Shown in pieces: positions 50,821 to 59,275 of a DNA stretch of 64,000 bases. The DNA is from Desulfolinea sp050305405 (GTDB taxonomy: Bacteria > Chloroflexota > Anaerolineae > Anaerolineales > Villigracilaceae), in NCBI GenBank assembly GCA_050305405.1, contig JBNLFG010000010.1, forward strand, positions 1 through 64,000, given 5' to 3'. The position numbers and the translations under genes are program-made. How positions within the stretch are numbered: position 1 is the stretch's first letter; each line of letters begins with the position of its first letter. The notes beneath the pieces are model-generated. The model searched no databases and was not told where the DNA came from. It was given only the letters and a program-made list of their open reading frames with translations.

Positions 50821-52413
50821 ATGAAGAAATCACTATTTGTTTTGCTCAGCCTTGTGCTGATTGCATCGTTTGCGCTCGCCGCCTGTGGTGGCGCTACGCC
50901 CGCTACTGAAGAACCCATGGCTGAAGAGCCGATGGAAGAAGCTCCCGCAGCCGAAGAACCCGCTGCTGAAGAGCCTGTTGCCGAAGCACCTGCCGCTGAA
51001 GAGTTCGATACCTATATCACCATTTGGTCTGACGATATGTTGACCCCGGTGCTCTTGGGCTTCGTTGATGCTTTCCAGGCAGAATATGGCATTGGTCTGA
51101 TCGTCGAGAACGTTCCTGACCGCAATGACCAGTTCCCCATTGCTGCTCCCGCCGGCGAAGGCCCCGACATCATCATGCTTGCGCATGACCGCTTGGGTGG
51201 TTTTGCTGATAGCGGCTTGCTTGCCCCGATCGACCTGGGCGATAAAGCTGCCAGCTTTAACCCCGCTGCTTTGCAGGCTTATACCTACGGTGGTGAGTTG
51301 GTTGGTGTTCCGTATGCTGTTGAGAATATGGCATTCTTCTATAACACCGATATGGTTGATGCCGCTCCCACTACTTGGGACGATGTGATCGCTGTTGGTG
51401 GTGCCTTGGTTGATGCTGGCGATGCTTCTTTTGCTATCGCACTGACCGGTACCACTTACGATGCTTACCCGCTGATGACTGCTTTCGGTGGTTACATCTT
51501 CGGCCTTAACGAAGATGGTTCCTACAATGCCTCCGATGTCGGTATCGACAGCGAAGGTATGATCGCCGCTGGCGACTTCATCAAAACCAATGTTGAAGCT
51601 GGTTATATCAGCAGCAGCACCGATTGGGATACTGGTCACGTTCAGTTCGAGACCGGAGAAACCCCCTTCTTGATGGCTGGGCCTTGGGCTCTTGATCGCT
51701 TGCGCGAATCTGGTGTTCCTTACGCGATTACCAGCTTCCCCTCTGCTGCTGCTGTTGGCGCTCCCTTCAGTGGTGTTCAGGGTTTCGCTGTTAACGCTTT
51801 GAGCGACAATGTTCTGCTTGCGCAGGCTTTCCTGACCGAATTCCTTGCAACCGATGAATCCATGCAGCTCTTGGCTGATGGCAGCAACCGCCCCTCCGCT
51901 TGGTTGTCTGTTACCAGTGATGATCCTGACTTGGCTGCCTTCGGTGAAATTTCCTCCATCGCACAGCCGATGCCGAATATCCCTGAAATGGGCTCCGTTT
52001 GGGGTTCATGGGGTGACGCAACCACCTTGGTCATCAATGGTGAGCAGGAATCTGCTGATGCTTATGGCAACGCTGCTGCTCAAATCCGCGATCTGATCGC
52101 GGGCGCAGCCGCTGGCATGGTCAATGTTCCTGGTTCCTGGCAGGCTGCTTCCGGCGCTTGCGAAGGCGATTGGGATCCCGCTTGTGAAGGTTCCGCTCTT
52201 GCTGACAACGGCGACGGCACCTACTCCGGCACCTTTGAATTGGCTGCTGGTGACTACGAAGTCAAAGTTGCCCACGACGGCGCTTGGACCGAAAACTACG
52301 GCGTTGATGGCAAACTCGAAGGCGATAACTACGCTTTCTCCATGGCTGCTGACGGTTCCGTGACTTTCACCTACGATTCTGAAAGCCACTTGCTGGAAAT
52401 TGCAACCGAGTAA
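50821..52413 (+). CDS. Sugar ABC transporter binding lipoprotein with C-terminal X25-like starch-binding module
   Basis: A 530-residue maltose-type binding lipoprotein (lipobox LAAC, about C22). After an Ala/Glu/Pro-rich linker (26-60) comes the family 1 binding fold (ITIWSDDMLTPVLLGF, YAVENMAFFYNTDMV, GETPFLMAGPWALDRL). From about 430 a separate beta domain begins with VNVPGSWQ and CEGDWDPACEGSAL, then YSGTFELAAGDYEVKVAHDG and ENYG, which matches the X25 modules of pullulanases. Such modules are known on amylolytic enzymes; on a binding protein this should hold the transporter at starch or capture glucan. First gene of the transport unit after the ROK regulator, followed by a strong terminator. 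Confidence 0.88.
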   Translation: MKKSLFVLLSLVLIASFALAACGGATPATEEPMAEEPMEEAPAAEEPAAEEPVAEAPAAEEFDTYITIWSDDMLTPVLLGFVDAFQAEYGIGLIVENVPDRNDQFPIAAPAGEGPDIIMLAHDRLGGFADSGLLAPIDLGDKAASFNPAALQAYTYGGELVGVPYAVENMAFFYNTDMVDAAPTTWDDVIAVGGALVDAGDASFAIALTGTTYDAYPLMTAFGGYIFGLNEDGSYNASDVGIDSEGMIAAGDFIKTNVEAGYISSSTDWDTGHVQFETGETPFLMAGPWALDRLRESGVPYAITSFPSAAAVGAPFSGVQGFAVNALSDNVLLAQAFLTEFLATDESMQLLADGSNRPSAWLSVTSDDPDLAAFGEISSIAQPMPNIPEMGSVWGSWGDATTLVINGEQESADAYGNAAAQIRDLIAGAAAGMVNVPGSWQAASGACEGDWDPACEGSALADNGDGTYSGTFELAAGDYEVKVAHDGAWTENYGVDGKLEGDNYAFSMAADGSVTFTYDSESHLLEIATE

Positions 52414-52427
52414 TACTGTTCGAATAT

Positions 52428-52470
52428 TGGGAGGCTCCGCTTAGCGGAGCCTCCCATCTTTTTATTTTTT
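52428..52470 (+). terminator. Terminator after the sugar-binding protein gene
   Basis: A 13-bp stem TGGGAGGCTCCGC/GCGGAGCCTCCCA, loop TTA, followed by TCTTTTTATTTTTTT. It may be partly read through so that the binding protein is made in excess over the permeases. Confidence 0.9.
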
Positions 52471-52553
52471 TAGGCATTATCAAATGATAGAATGTAGGGG
52501 CAGCGGGGACTGTAAGACTATCGTATTCTCCAAAATGTATCTGGGAGAGTGTT

Positions 52554-54137
52554 ATGGAAGTTAGTGAAAAACGCATGAAGAAAGCCCAACAAAGTGCAAC
52601 CTTATGGCAGGTGACACTGCGTCTGTTTTTGCTTTTAGCGATTGACGGCTTTGTGATCTGGTTTACGGTTGGAGCCTTTGCTGAGGGCTACTCACAACTT
52701 GGGATTGTCGTTGCGCTGGTGGGCGGGGCAGTCAACTATATCATTCTGGCGCGAGACCTATATCCCTTACGCTGGATGTTGGTCGGCCTGGTCTTTATGG
52801 CAATGTTCGCCATTTGGCCTATCCTCCTGACCATCTTTGTCGCCTTCACCAATTACGGCGATGGGCATCTGGTCACGAAGCCGCAATCCATCGAGCTTTT
52901 TTTGCAGGAGCGTTACCTGCCGGAAGGCGGCTCTGCCTATTCGTGGACAGGCTACATCAACGAGAACGACGAATATGCCCTCTGGCTGCAAAATGAAGCT
53001 GGCGAAGCCTACCTGGCTTACCCTGGCATCCCGCTAATCCCCGCAACTGAAGCGCAAGGTCTGGGCGAACTGGATGAAGACGGTATCCCCGCATCTGTAG
53101 GAGATTACAAGCGCTTGAATGCTCTCCAGATGGCGAGTAATCAGACCATCTCGAATGTTCAATTTGGTTCTGAACTGGATGGCGTCCGCATCCGCTCCGC
53201 GCGGGAAGCATCCCAACTTCAACCTAAGTATGAATATGACAAAGAGCAGGATACGCTCCTGGACCTTGAGACGGGTACCGTTTACAAAGCACGTGAGGGC
53301 ACCTGGATAGCCTCGAACGGCAACACCCTGCCCTTCGGCTTCCGTGCATCTGTTGGCTTTGATAACTTTTCACGCTTCTTCAAAAGTTCGGCGTTACGTG
53401 GGCCGCTCTTCCATATCATTTCGTGGAACTTTATCTTTGCCTTTATGAGCGTTTTCACGACCTTTTCATTAGGTCTGGCCATCGCTTATATCTACAACGA
53501 CCGCAGCTTGCCCGGACGTAAAATCATCCAATCCTTCCTCTTGATCCCGTATACCATCCCCAGCTTGATCACGATCATTATCTGGCGCGGTATGTTCAAT
53601 AACGAGTATGGTGTCATCAACCGCGTGCTCGAAACCATCCTCCATATCTCTCCCTCGTGGACAGTGGAACCGAACCTCGCCAAACTCGCCATCCTGATCG
53701 TCAACCTGTGGCTGGGCTACCCTTACTTCATGTTGGTCACAAGTGGCGCGCTACAAGCGATTCCTGAAGATCTTTACGAAGCAGCCGGTATCGACGGTGC
53801 GAATGCCTTCCAGAAATTCTTCAAGATCACCCTGCCCCTTTTGCTGGTTTCGGTAGGGCCTTTGTTGGTAGCTTCTTTTGTCTACAACTTCAACAACTTC
53901 AACCTGATTTTCCTCTTTATTGAGGGTGGTCCGCCGATACCGAATTCGCCCACACGAGCAGGCTATACCGACATCCTGATCTCGTATGTTTACAACTTCG
54001 CTTTCGCAGCCGGACGATCAAAAGAATACGGCTTGGGTTCTGCGATCACCATCATCATTTTCATCATTGTGGCTGTGATCACGTTATTCCAATTCAAATA
54101 CACAAAAATGTGGGAGGAGATTGGTGAAAATGCTTAA
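52554..54137 (+). CDS. malF: ABC transporter permease, MalF type
   Basis: Membrane subunit of a maltodextrin importer, 527 residues. Three or four N-terminal membrane segments (about 17-100) are followed by a soluble region (about 100-260, comparable to the MalF P2 loop), then the permease core with the EAA motif EAAGIDGANAFQKFFKITLP. It overlaps malG. The ATPase (MalK/MsmK) is not present in the window and must come from elsewhere. The symbol is by family and context. Confidence 0.88.
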   Translation: MEVSEKRMKKAQQSATLWQVTLRLFLLLAIDGFVIWFTVGAFAEGYSQLGIVVALVGGAVNYIILARDLYPLRWMLVGLVFMAMFAIWPILLTIFVAFTNYGDGHLVTKPQSIELFLQERYLPEGGSAYSWTGYINENDEYALWLQNEAGEAYLAYPGIPLIPATEAQGLGELDEDGIPASVGDYKRLNALQMASNQTISNVQFGSELDGVRIRSAREASQLQPKYEYDKEQDTLLDLETGTVYKAREGTWIASNGNTLPFGFRASVGFDNFSRFFKSSALRGPLFHIISWNFIFAFMSVFTTFSLGLAIAYIYNDRSLPGRKIIQSFLLIPYTIPSLITIIIWRGMFNNEYGVINRVLETILHISPSWTVEPNLAKLAILIVNLWLGYPYFMLVTSGALQAIPEDLYEAAGIDGANAFQKFFKITLPLLLVSVGPLLVASFVYNFNNFNLIFLFIEGGPPIPNSPTRAGYTDILISYVYNFAFAAGRSKEYGLGSAITIIIFIIVAVITLFQFKYTKMWEEIGENA

Positions 54138-55002
54138 AAACTTATCCTTCAAACAACGCGCCGTTATGGGGCATGTGATCCGTTGGCTGGTTGCTCTTGT
54201 ATTGATCTCGTTTGCGATCTTCCCTGTGCTTTGGGTTATCTCGGCTTCTCTCAATCCATCCAATACGTTGGCCTCAGCACAACTGATTCCCGATCATGTT
54301 GGCCTGGATAACTACAGATATCTCTTCGAGACCCCGGAGTACCCCTTCCCTATCTGGTTGTGGAACTCGATCAAGATTTCAACGATTACCACACTGCTTT
54401 CAGTATCGATCACGGTTTTGGCTGCCTACCCCTTCTCGCGTTTGCGCTTCAAGGGACGCCAGACCATGCTCAAAATGATTCTGCTTATTCAGGTCTTCCC
54501 CGGTTTGCTGGCGATGATCGCGATGTTTACGCTCATTACCCAATTTGGAGCGATCATCCCCGCCCTTGGTTTGGATACCCACGCCGGATTGATTATGGTC
54601 TATTTGGGTGGCGCGATGGGCGTCAACATTTGGCTGATGAAAGGCTTCTTTGACACCATCCCGCGTGATATTGACGAATCCGCGATGGTCGATGGCGCGA
54701 CCCACTGGCAGATTTTTACCCAACTACTGCTCCCGCTCATGCGCCCGATTCTCGTTGTCATCGCTCTCTTAACCTTCATCGGCACCTATGGTGATTTCAT
54801 CCTCGCTCGCATTCTGCTCAAGAGCACCGATCAATATCCGCTCATGGTCGGACTCTTCATCTTCACTGGCGGTGAGTTCTCCAAGAAATGGGGTGCCTTC
54901 GCCGCTGGCGCATTGATCGGCGCACTGCCCATCATGACCATTTACCTGCTCCTGCAGGATCAGATCGTTGGTGGTCTTACACAAGGAGCCGTCAAAGGGT
55001 AG
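54124..55002 (+). CDS. malG: ABC transporter permease, MalG type
   Basis: Second membrane subunit, 292 residues with six membrane segments and the EAA-type loop DESAMVDGATHWQIFTQLLLPL. I chose the GTG at 54124 because GGAGG ends 6 nt before it; TTG at 54121 and ATG at 54130 are alternatives. Overlaps malF by 14 bp, so assembly of the pair is coupled. Confidence 0.88.
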   Translation: MKMLKNLSFKQRAVMGHVIRWLVALVLISFAIFPVLWVISASLNPSNTLASAQLIPDHVGLDNYRYLFETPEYPFPIWLWNSIKISTITTLLSVSITVLAAYPFSRLRFKGRQTMLKMILLIQVFPGLLAMIAMFTLITQFGAIIPALGLDTHAGLIMVYLGGAMGVNIWLMKGFFDTIPRDIDESAMVDGATHWQIFTQLLLPLMRPILVVIALLTFIGTYGDFILARILLKSTDQYPLMVGLFIFTGGEFSKKWGAFAAGALIGALPIMTIYLLLQDQIVGGLTQGAVKG

Positions 55003-55043
55003 GTGAAAGAAAAGATGCCCAAATACATTCCTTTGATCGAAGT

Positions 55044-55073
55044 AGCCGTACTGTTTTTCAGTGCGGCTTTCTT
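55044..55073 (+). terminator. Possible terminator after malG
   Basis: AGCCGTACTG/CAGTGCGGCT (one mismatch), loop of five Ts, followed by TTCTTTC. Weak T tract. Confidence 0.5.
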
Positions 55074-55125
55074 TCATCCAAGGGATGAAAGAGTAGTAAT
55101 AATTTAGCATCTGAAAGAAGCGTTT

Positions 55126-56892
55126 ATGAAAAAACTTTTTCCCCTCATCATCTTTGCCTTACTCCTCGCCGCCTGCCAGCCACCTGCCTCTGCTCCCGTA
55201 GAAGATTTATCCACAAGCACGCCTGTCCCTGTGGAGAGTACCCTTTCCTCCGCGGATGTCTTCGCAACTGCGATTGCCGCTGGCGAAGCGACCAAAGCTG
55301 CAGGCCCCACCGCCGAGCCGACCAACACCCCAAAGCCCGCGCCGACGATTGATCCCAACCGCGATTACTGGTGGAACGAAACCATCTTCTACGAAGTTTT
55401 CGTGCGTTCCTTCTACGATAGTGATGGGGATGGGGTTGGCGACATCAATGGTCTCATCGAGAAACTGGATTATCTTAACGATGGCAACCCCAACACCACG
55501 GACGATCTCGGCATTACAGGCATCTGGCTGATGCCGATCATGGAATCTCCCAGCTATCACGGTTACGATGTCGTCGATTATTACAATGTAGACAAAGAAT
55601 ACGGCACGAATGCAGATTTCAAACGTCTGATGGATGAAGCCCATAAACGTGGTATCTACGTCATCGTCGACATGGTCATCAACCACACCAGCGTGCAGCA
55701 CCCTTGGTTTGTCGAATCAAAAGATCCCAACTCCCCTTACCGCGACTGGTACGTCTGGTCGAACACCAACCCGAATTATGTCGGCCCTTGGGGGCAGCGC
55801 GTTTGGCATCCGCTGAACGGCGCGTATTATTACGGCGTATTCTGGGATGGGATGCCCGATCTTAATTTACGAAATCCCGTCGTCACCAATCAAATTGAAA
55901 ATATCACCCGCTTCTGGCTCGACAATATGGGTGTGGACGGTTTCCGTTTTGACGCTATCAAACATTTTATCGAAGATGGCACAGCACAGGAAAACACAAA
56001 TTTTACTCACGATTGGTTGACTGAGTACAACGCCTTCTACAAATCTGTCAATCCCGATGCCTTCTCCGTCGGCGAAGCCTGGACGAGCACGAACGAATTG
56101 CTTGACTACACCGGCGACGAGATGGACGTGGTCTTTGCCTTCGATCTCGCTGAAGCGCTGCTCGACGCCGCCGCAGGCACAAATGCCGAAGCCGCCGCAA
56201 GCTTCTTCGCTCAGATGGTGTACAACTTCCCATCGAACCAATACGCCACCTTCCTTGCCAACCATGATCAAAATCGCACCATGTCGCAGATGATTGGCAA
56301 CGTCGATTTTGCGAAAATGGCTGCCACCATCCAGCTCACATCACCGGGTGTACCCTTTATTTACTACGGTGAAGAGATCGGTATGACGGGCGTCAAACCC
56401 GACGAAGACATCCGCCTCCCAATGCAGTGGAATGGTAATACCGTCAAAGCGGGCTTCACCAGCGGTACGCCCTGGCGCGCGCCCTCGCCCGACACGCCAA
56501 CCTTCAACGTCAGCAGCGAGAACAACGACCCCGATTCCCTGCTCAATCATTACCGCGACTTGATCCATCTGCGCAACACGCACCCTGCTCTGCTGAACGG
56601 CGATTGGGTGCAAGTTGAAAGCGGCTCGAAGCAAGTCTACGCCTTTATGCGCCGTAGCGCCGACGAGCAGATTTTGGTCGTTATCAACGCCAGCCGTGAA
56701 ACGGTCAGTGGCTCGGATTACGCCCTGACGCTCACAAATGAAAACCTGCCGACAGGCGTGCGCGCCGTATCCCTGCTCGGCGAAGCGAACCCAGCTGAGA
56801 TCACGATCAATGCCAATGGCGGTTTTGATGCTTACGTCCCGTTTTCGTCCATCCCCGGGAAGGGGTTTGGCATTATTCAACTAACTCCCTAA
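55126..56892 (+). CDS. GH13 alpha-amylase lipoprotein
   Basis: Extracellular alpha-glucan hydrolase of 588 residues: signal peptide with lipobox LAAC (C17), Pro/Thr linker (about 20-75), then the GH13 barrel from YWWNETIFYEVFVRSF. Catalytic residues are D276 (GFRFDAIKHF), E317 (SVGEAW) and D381 (ANHDQN); IVDMVINHTS is conserved region I. A C-terminal beta domain is present. It lies behind MalFG and should cut starch or glycogen to oligomers for import. Confidence 0.94.
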   Translation: MKKLFPLIIFALLLAACQPPASAPVEDLSTSTPVPVESTLSSADVFATAIAAGEATKAAGPTAEPTNTPKPAPTIDPNRDYWWNETIFYEVFVRSFYDSDGDGVGDINGLIEKLDYLNDGNPNTTDDLGITGIWLMPIMESPSYHGYDVVDYYNVDKEYGTNADFKRLMDEAHKRGIYVIVDMVINHTSVQHPWFVESKDPNSPYRDWYVWSNTNPNYVGPWGQRVWHPLNGAYYYGVFWDGMPDLNLRNPVVTNQIENITRFWLDNMGVDGFRFDAIKHFIEDGTAQENTNFTHDWLTEYNAFYKSVNPDAFSVGEAWTSTNELLDYTGDEMDVVFAFDLAEALLDAAAGTNAEAAASFFAQMVYNFPSNQYATFLANHDQNRTMSQMIGNVDFAKMAATIQLTSPGVPFIYYGEEIGMTGVKPDEDIRLPMQWNGNTVKAGFTSGTPWRAPSPDTPTFNVSSENNDPDSLLNHYRDLIHLRNTHPALLNGDWVQVESGSKQVYAFMRRSADEQILVVINASRETVSGSDYALTLTNENLPTGVRAVSLLGEANPAEITINANGGFDAYVPFSSIPGKGFGIIQLTP

Positions 56893-56898
56893 TCAAAT

Positions 56899-56979
56899 CT
56901 CACCCTCATCCTAACCTTCTCCCTCAAGGGAGAAGGGACTGTCCCCTCTCCCCTTAGGGGAGAGGGCTAGGGTGAGGGG
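56899..56979. repeat. Palindromic repeat CTCACCCT...AGGGTGAG
   Basis: Outer arms CTCACCCTCATCCTAACC and GGCTAGGGTGAGG; two inner hairpins, TTCTCCCTCAAGGGAGAA and CCCTCTCCCCTTAGGGGAGAGGG. It fills the gap between two GH13 genes and leaves the ribosome site of the second untouched. Confidence 0.8.
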
Positions 56980-56991
56980 TGAAAGGAATTT

Positions 56992-58560
56992 ATGGAAGAC
57001 TTCGTATTTGGCACCCTCGCCACCGACGACCTCAAACTCATGCACCATCGCGCCCGCCGTCGCGGCATCCAGCACGCCTACCAGATCGAGCCGCGCGACC
57101 CCAAGCCCGGCGAGCCGATCACGCTCACGGTCAACATCGGACCCGACCTGAAACCCGAGCGCGTGGTCTGCCATCTCGACGGCGAGTTGCTCGACTTCGA
57201 GAAAAAAGAAACGCTTTGGGATACGCTTGTTTGGGGCTACGTCGAAACGTGGACGCTGACCCTCGAAGGACAGCCCGACGGCACGGTGTTGCGCTATCGC
57301 ATCAGCGCCATTGAAGCAGATGGACGTGAAACTTTCGCGGATTTCCCCGAAGTGCAGACCTCGATTGAGATCGCCACGAGCGCATTTTTCAAGGGCGAGC
57401 CACTCCCGGACATCCAACCTGGTGACCGTGCAAAAGGCAACGCTTTCACCCTGAGTGTGGACACCCTAACGCCGCCGCAATGGGCAAAGGATGCGGTCAT
57501 TTATCAGGTCTTCGTCGACCGATTTTTTCCCGGCAAAGGCGACGACTGGAAAACGCCCGACGACCTGCTTGGCTTTTTCGGCGGCACGCTCTGGGGCGTG
57601 ATCGAAAAACTCGACTACATCGAAGACCTCGGCGTAAACACGATTTGGCTCAGCCCGATCTTTGACAGCCCCTCGCATCACGGCTACGACGCGACCGACA
57701 TCTACAACGTCGCCGAACGCTACGGCGGCAACGAAGCGCTACGCGCCCTCGTCGATGCGGCGCATGCGCGCGGTATCCGCATTTTGCTCGATTTCGTTTG
57801 CAGCCACATCTCAGACGCACACCCGATCTTTGTTGATGCCCATGCCAATGAGGACAGCCCCTTCCGCGACTGGTTTACCTTCGACGACTCTGAAGTCGGC
57901 TACCGCGCCTTCTTTGGCTCGCCGCGTATGCCCCAACTGGATTACACCAATCCTGCCGCCCGCAAATGGATGATCGACGCCGCTCGTTACTGGATCCGCG
58001 AATTTGATGTCGATGGCTATCGCCTTGACTACGCCATCGGTCCCACCCCCGACTTTTGGACGGATTTCTGGCTGGGTTGCAAAGCCGAAAAAGCGGATTC
58101 CTTCTGTTTTGGTGAAGTCATCGACGCGCCCGATGTGCAAATGCACTACTACGGCAGGCTCGATGGCTGTCTCGATTTCTTCTCATCCGACGCGTTGCGC
58201 CGCACCTACGGCTTTAAAACTCGCGACGAAGCCGACCTCGAACGCTTCATCGAACGCCACATATCCTACTTCCCTGAAAATTTCGTCATGCCGACCTTCC
58301 TCGACAATCACGACATGGATCGCTTCCTGCAGATCAACGGCGGCGACAAGGATTCACTGAAGAAAGCGGCCAAAATCCAGATGCAACTGCCCGGCCCGCC
58401 GATCATCTACTACGGCACCGAAGTGGGTCTCACGCACGAAAAAAGCTCGCAGGAAGATGGCGGAATCCACGTCAGCCGTGTGCCGATGCTTTGGGGTGAT
58501 GCGCAGGATAAGGATTTGCTGGATTTTTATAAGCGGATTATTGCGGAGAGAAAAGCATGA
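56992..58560 (+). CDS. GH13 neopullulanase/cyclomaltodextrinase-like enzyme without its C-terminal domain
   Basis: A 522-residue enzyme with no signal peptide: N-terminal CBM34-like domain (1 to about 150), then the GH13 barrel from AVIYQVFVDRFFPGKGDD. Catalytic D346 (GYRLDY), E375 (CFGEV) and D441 (DNHDMD). It ends at LLDFYKRIIAERKA, directly after the barrel, so the usual 80-residue C-terminal beta domain is missing; its stop lies in the start of an AT-rich foreign-looking gene (ATGATAG). Most likely truncated by insertion of that gene. It may still be active but less stable. Confidence 0.9.
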   Translation: MEDFVFGTLATDDLKLMHHRARRRGIQHAYQIEPRDPKPGEPITLTVNIGPDLKPERVVCHLDGELLDFEKKETLWDTLVWGYVETWTLTLEGQPDGTVLRYRISAIEADGRETFADFPEVQTSIEIATSAFFKGEPLPDIQPGDRAKGNAFTLSVDTLTPPQWAKDAVIYQVFVDRFFPGKGDDWKTPDDLLGFFGGTLWGVIEKLDYIEDLGVNTIWLSPIFDSPSHHGYDATDIYNVAERYGGNEALRALVDAAHARGIRILLDFVCSHISDAHPIFVDAHANEDSPFRDWFTFDDSEVGYRAFFGSPRMPQLDYTNPAARKWMIDAARYWIREFDVDGYRLDYAIGPTPDFWTDFWLGCKAEKADSFCFGEVIDAPDVQMHYYGRLDGCLDFFSSDALRRTYGFKTRDEADLERFIERHISYFPENFVMPTFLDNHDMDRFLQINGGDKDSLKKAAKIQMQLPGPPIIYYGTEVGLTHEKSSQEDGGIHVSRVPMLWGDAQDKDLLDFYKRIIAERKA

Positions 58561-59009
58561 TAGTTTCCAAATTTAAAAGTATATGTAATGAATGTCACCA
58601 TACGTTTGATATGCCTTTGCTGTCAGATTTAGCTTATGGTGAGTTTATTGTGAGAGATAAAAGCGGAAAAAGATTTTCTTATCTCACTACGATAGGCAAT
58701 CAAGGTTTTAGCAAAGTTTCAGAAATTTTTGACAACCTAACTGAGAAGAAAATGAGCTATAAAAAACATTTTCTATGGGTTTTAGCAGAGTGTCTTGACC
58801 CTATAAATGGAGAAAAGATGGATGTGGCTCATAGGCCTATTTGCCCGAAATGTCATTCATACGACATAAAATATGGGTCAGGTGAAAAAACAGGAGAAAT
58901 TGATTTGCCGGAAACATCATTTTTTGAGTTTTTATCTCTTTCTGCTGAAGAACAGATAGTGAAGATAGAAAAGTTATTATCTTCCATAACTAGCCAAGCC
59001 GCTGATTGA
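58557..59009 (+). CDS. AT-rich hypothetical protein with zinc-ribbon-like cysteine pairs
   Basis: A 150-residue protein I do not recognise. Cysteine pairs CNECH (10-14) and CPKCHS (about 105) could form a zinc ribbon. The codons are A/T-rich, unlike the GC-rich GH13 genes on both sides, which points to recent transfer. It overlaps the truncated GH13 gene by ATGA, and its own last codons and stop lie in an R3 repeat. Confidence 0.6.
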   Translation: MIVSKFKSICNECHHTFDMPLLSDLAYGEFIVRDKSGKRFSYLTTIGNQGFSKVSEIFDNLTEKKMSYKKHFLWVLAECLDPINGEKMDVAHRPICPKCHSYDIKYGSGEKTGEIDLPETSFFEFLSLSAEEQIVKIEKLLSSITSQAAD

Positions 59010-59123
59010 GTAGGGGAACAGCTTCATCGTTCCCCGTATCGAAATCAAGGCAAAGCGATATTGTGCAATGCCGTTCTTGGTTTCGATATGTTCCTCGAAA
59101 AGAACTCGGAGCTACTCAACCTG
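59001..59123. repeat. Dispersed palindromic repeat, family R3
   Basis: GCTGATTGAGTAGGGGAACA and GTATCGAAATC on the left, GGTTTCGATATGTTCC...GCTACTCAACCTGC on the right. Supplies the stop codon of the hypothetical gene before it. Confidence 0.8.
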
Positions 59124-59148
59124 CGAACTTGATTTTATAAAAAACACA

Positions 59149-59249
59149 CGTCACTGCGAGCCGACGATGCACTTACCCTTTCGGGCACACGTCGTCGGCA
59201 TGGCAGTCTCCCGCACAATCGTGGGGATTGCTGCCGCTTCGCAATGACA
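59149..59249. repeat. CGTCACTGCGAG...CTTCGCAATGACA palindromic repeat
   Basis: Outer arms CGTCACTGCGAG and CTTCGCAATGACA, inner CCGACGATG/CGTCGTCGG and CCGCACAATCGTGGGG. Repeats of this general form are widespread in environmental bacteria. Together with the R3 element it fills the 266-bp gap between the hypothetical gene and the last GH13 gene. Confidence 0.75.
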
Positions 59250-59275
59250 AAATCTATTAATGGAGAACCCCACTT

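Noticed and set aside
50833..51639. 268-residue minus frame opposite the sugar-binding protein
   Set aside because: Antisense shadow; the plus-strand product has signal peptide and domain matches.
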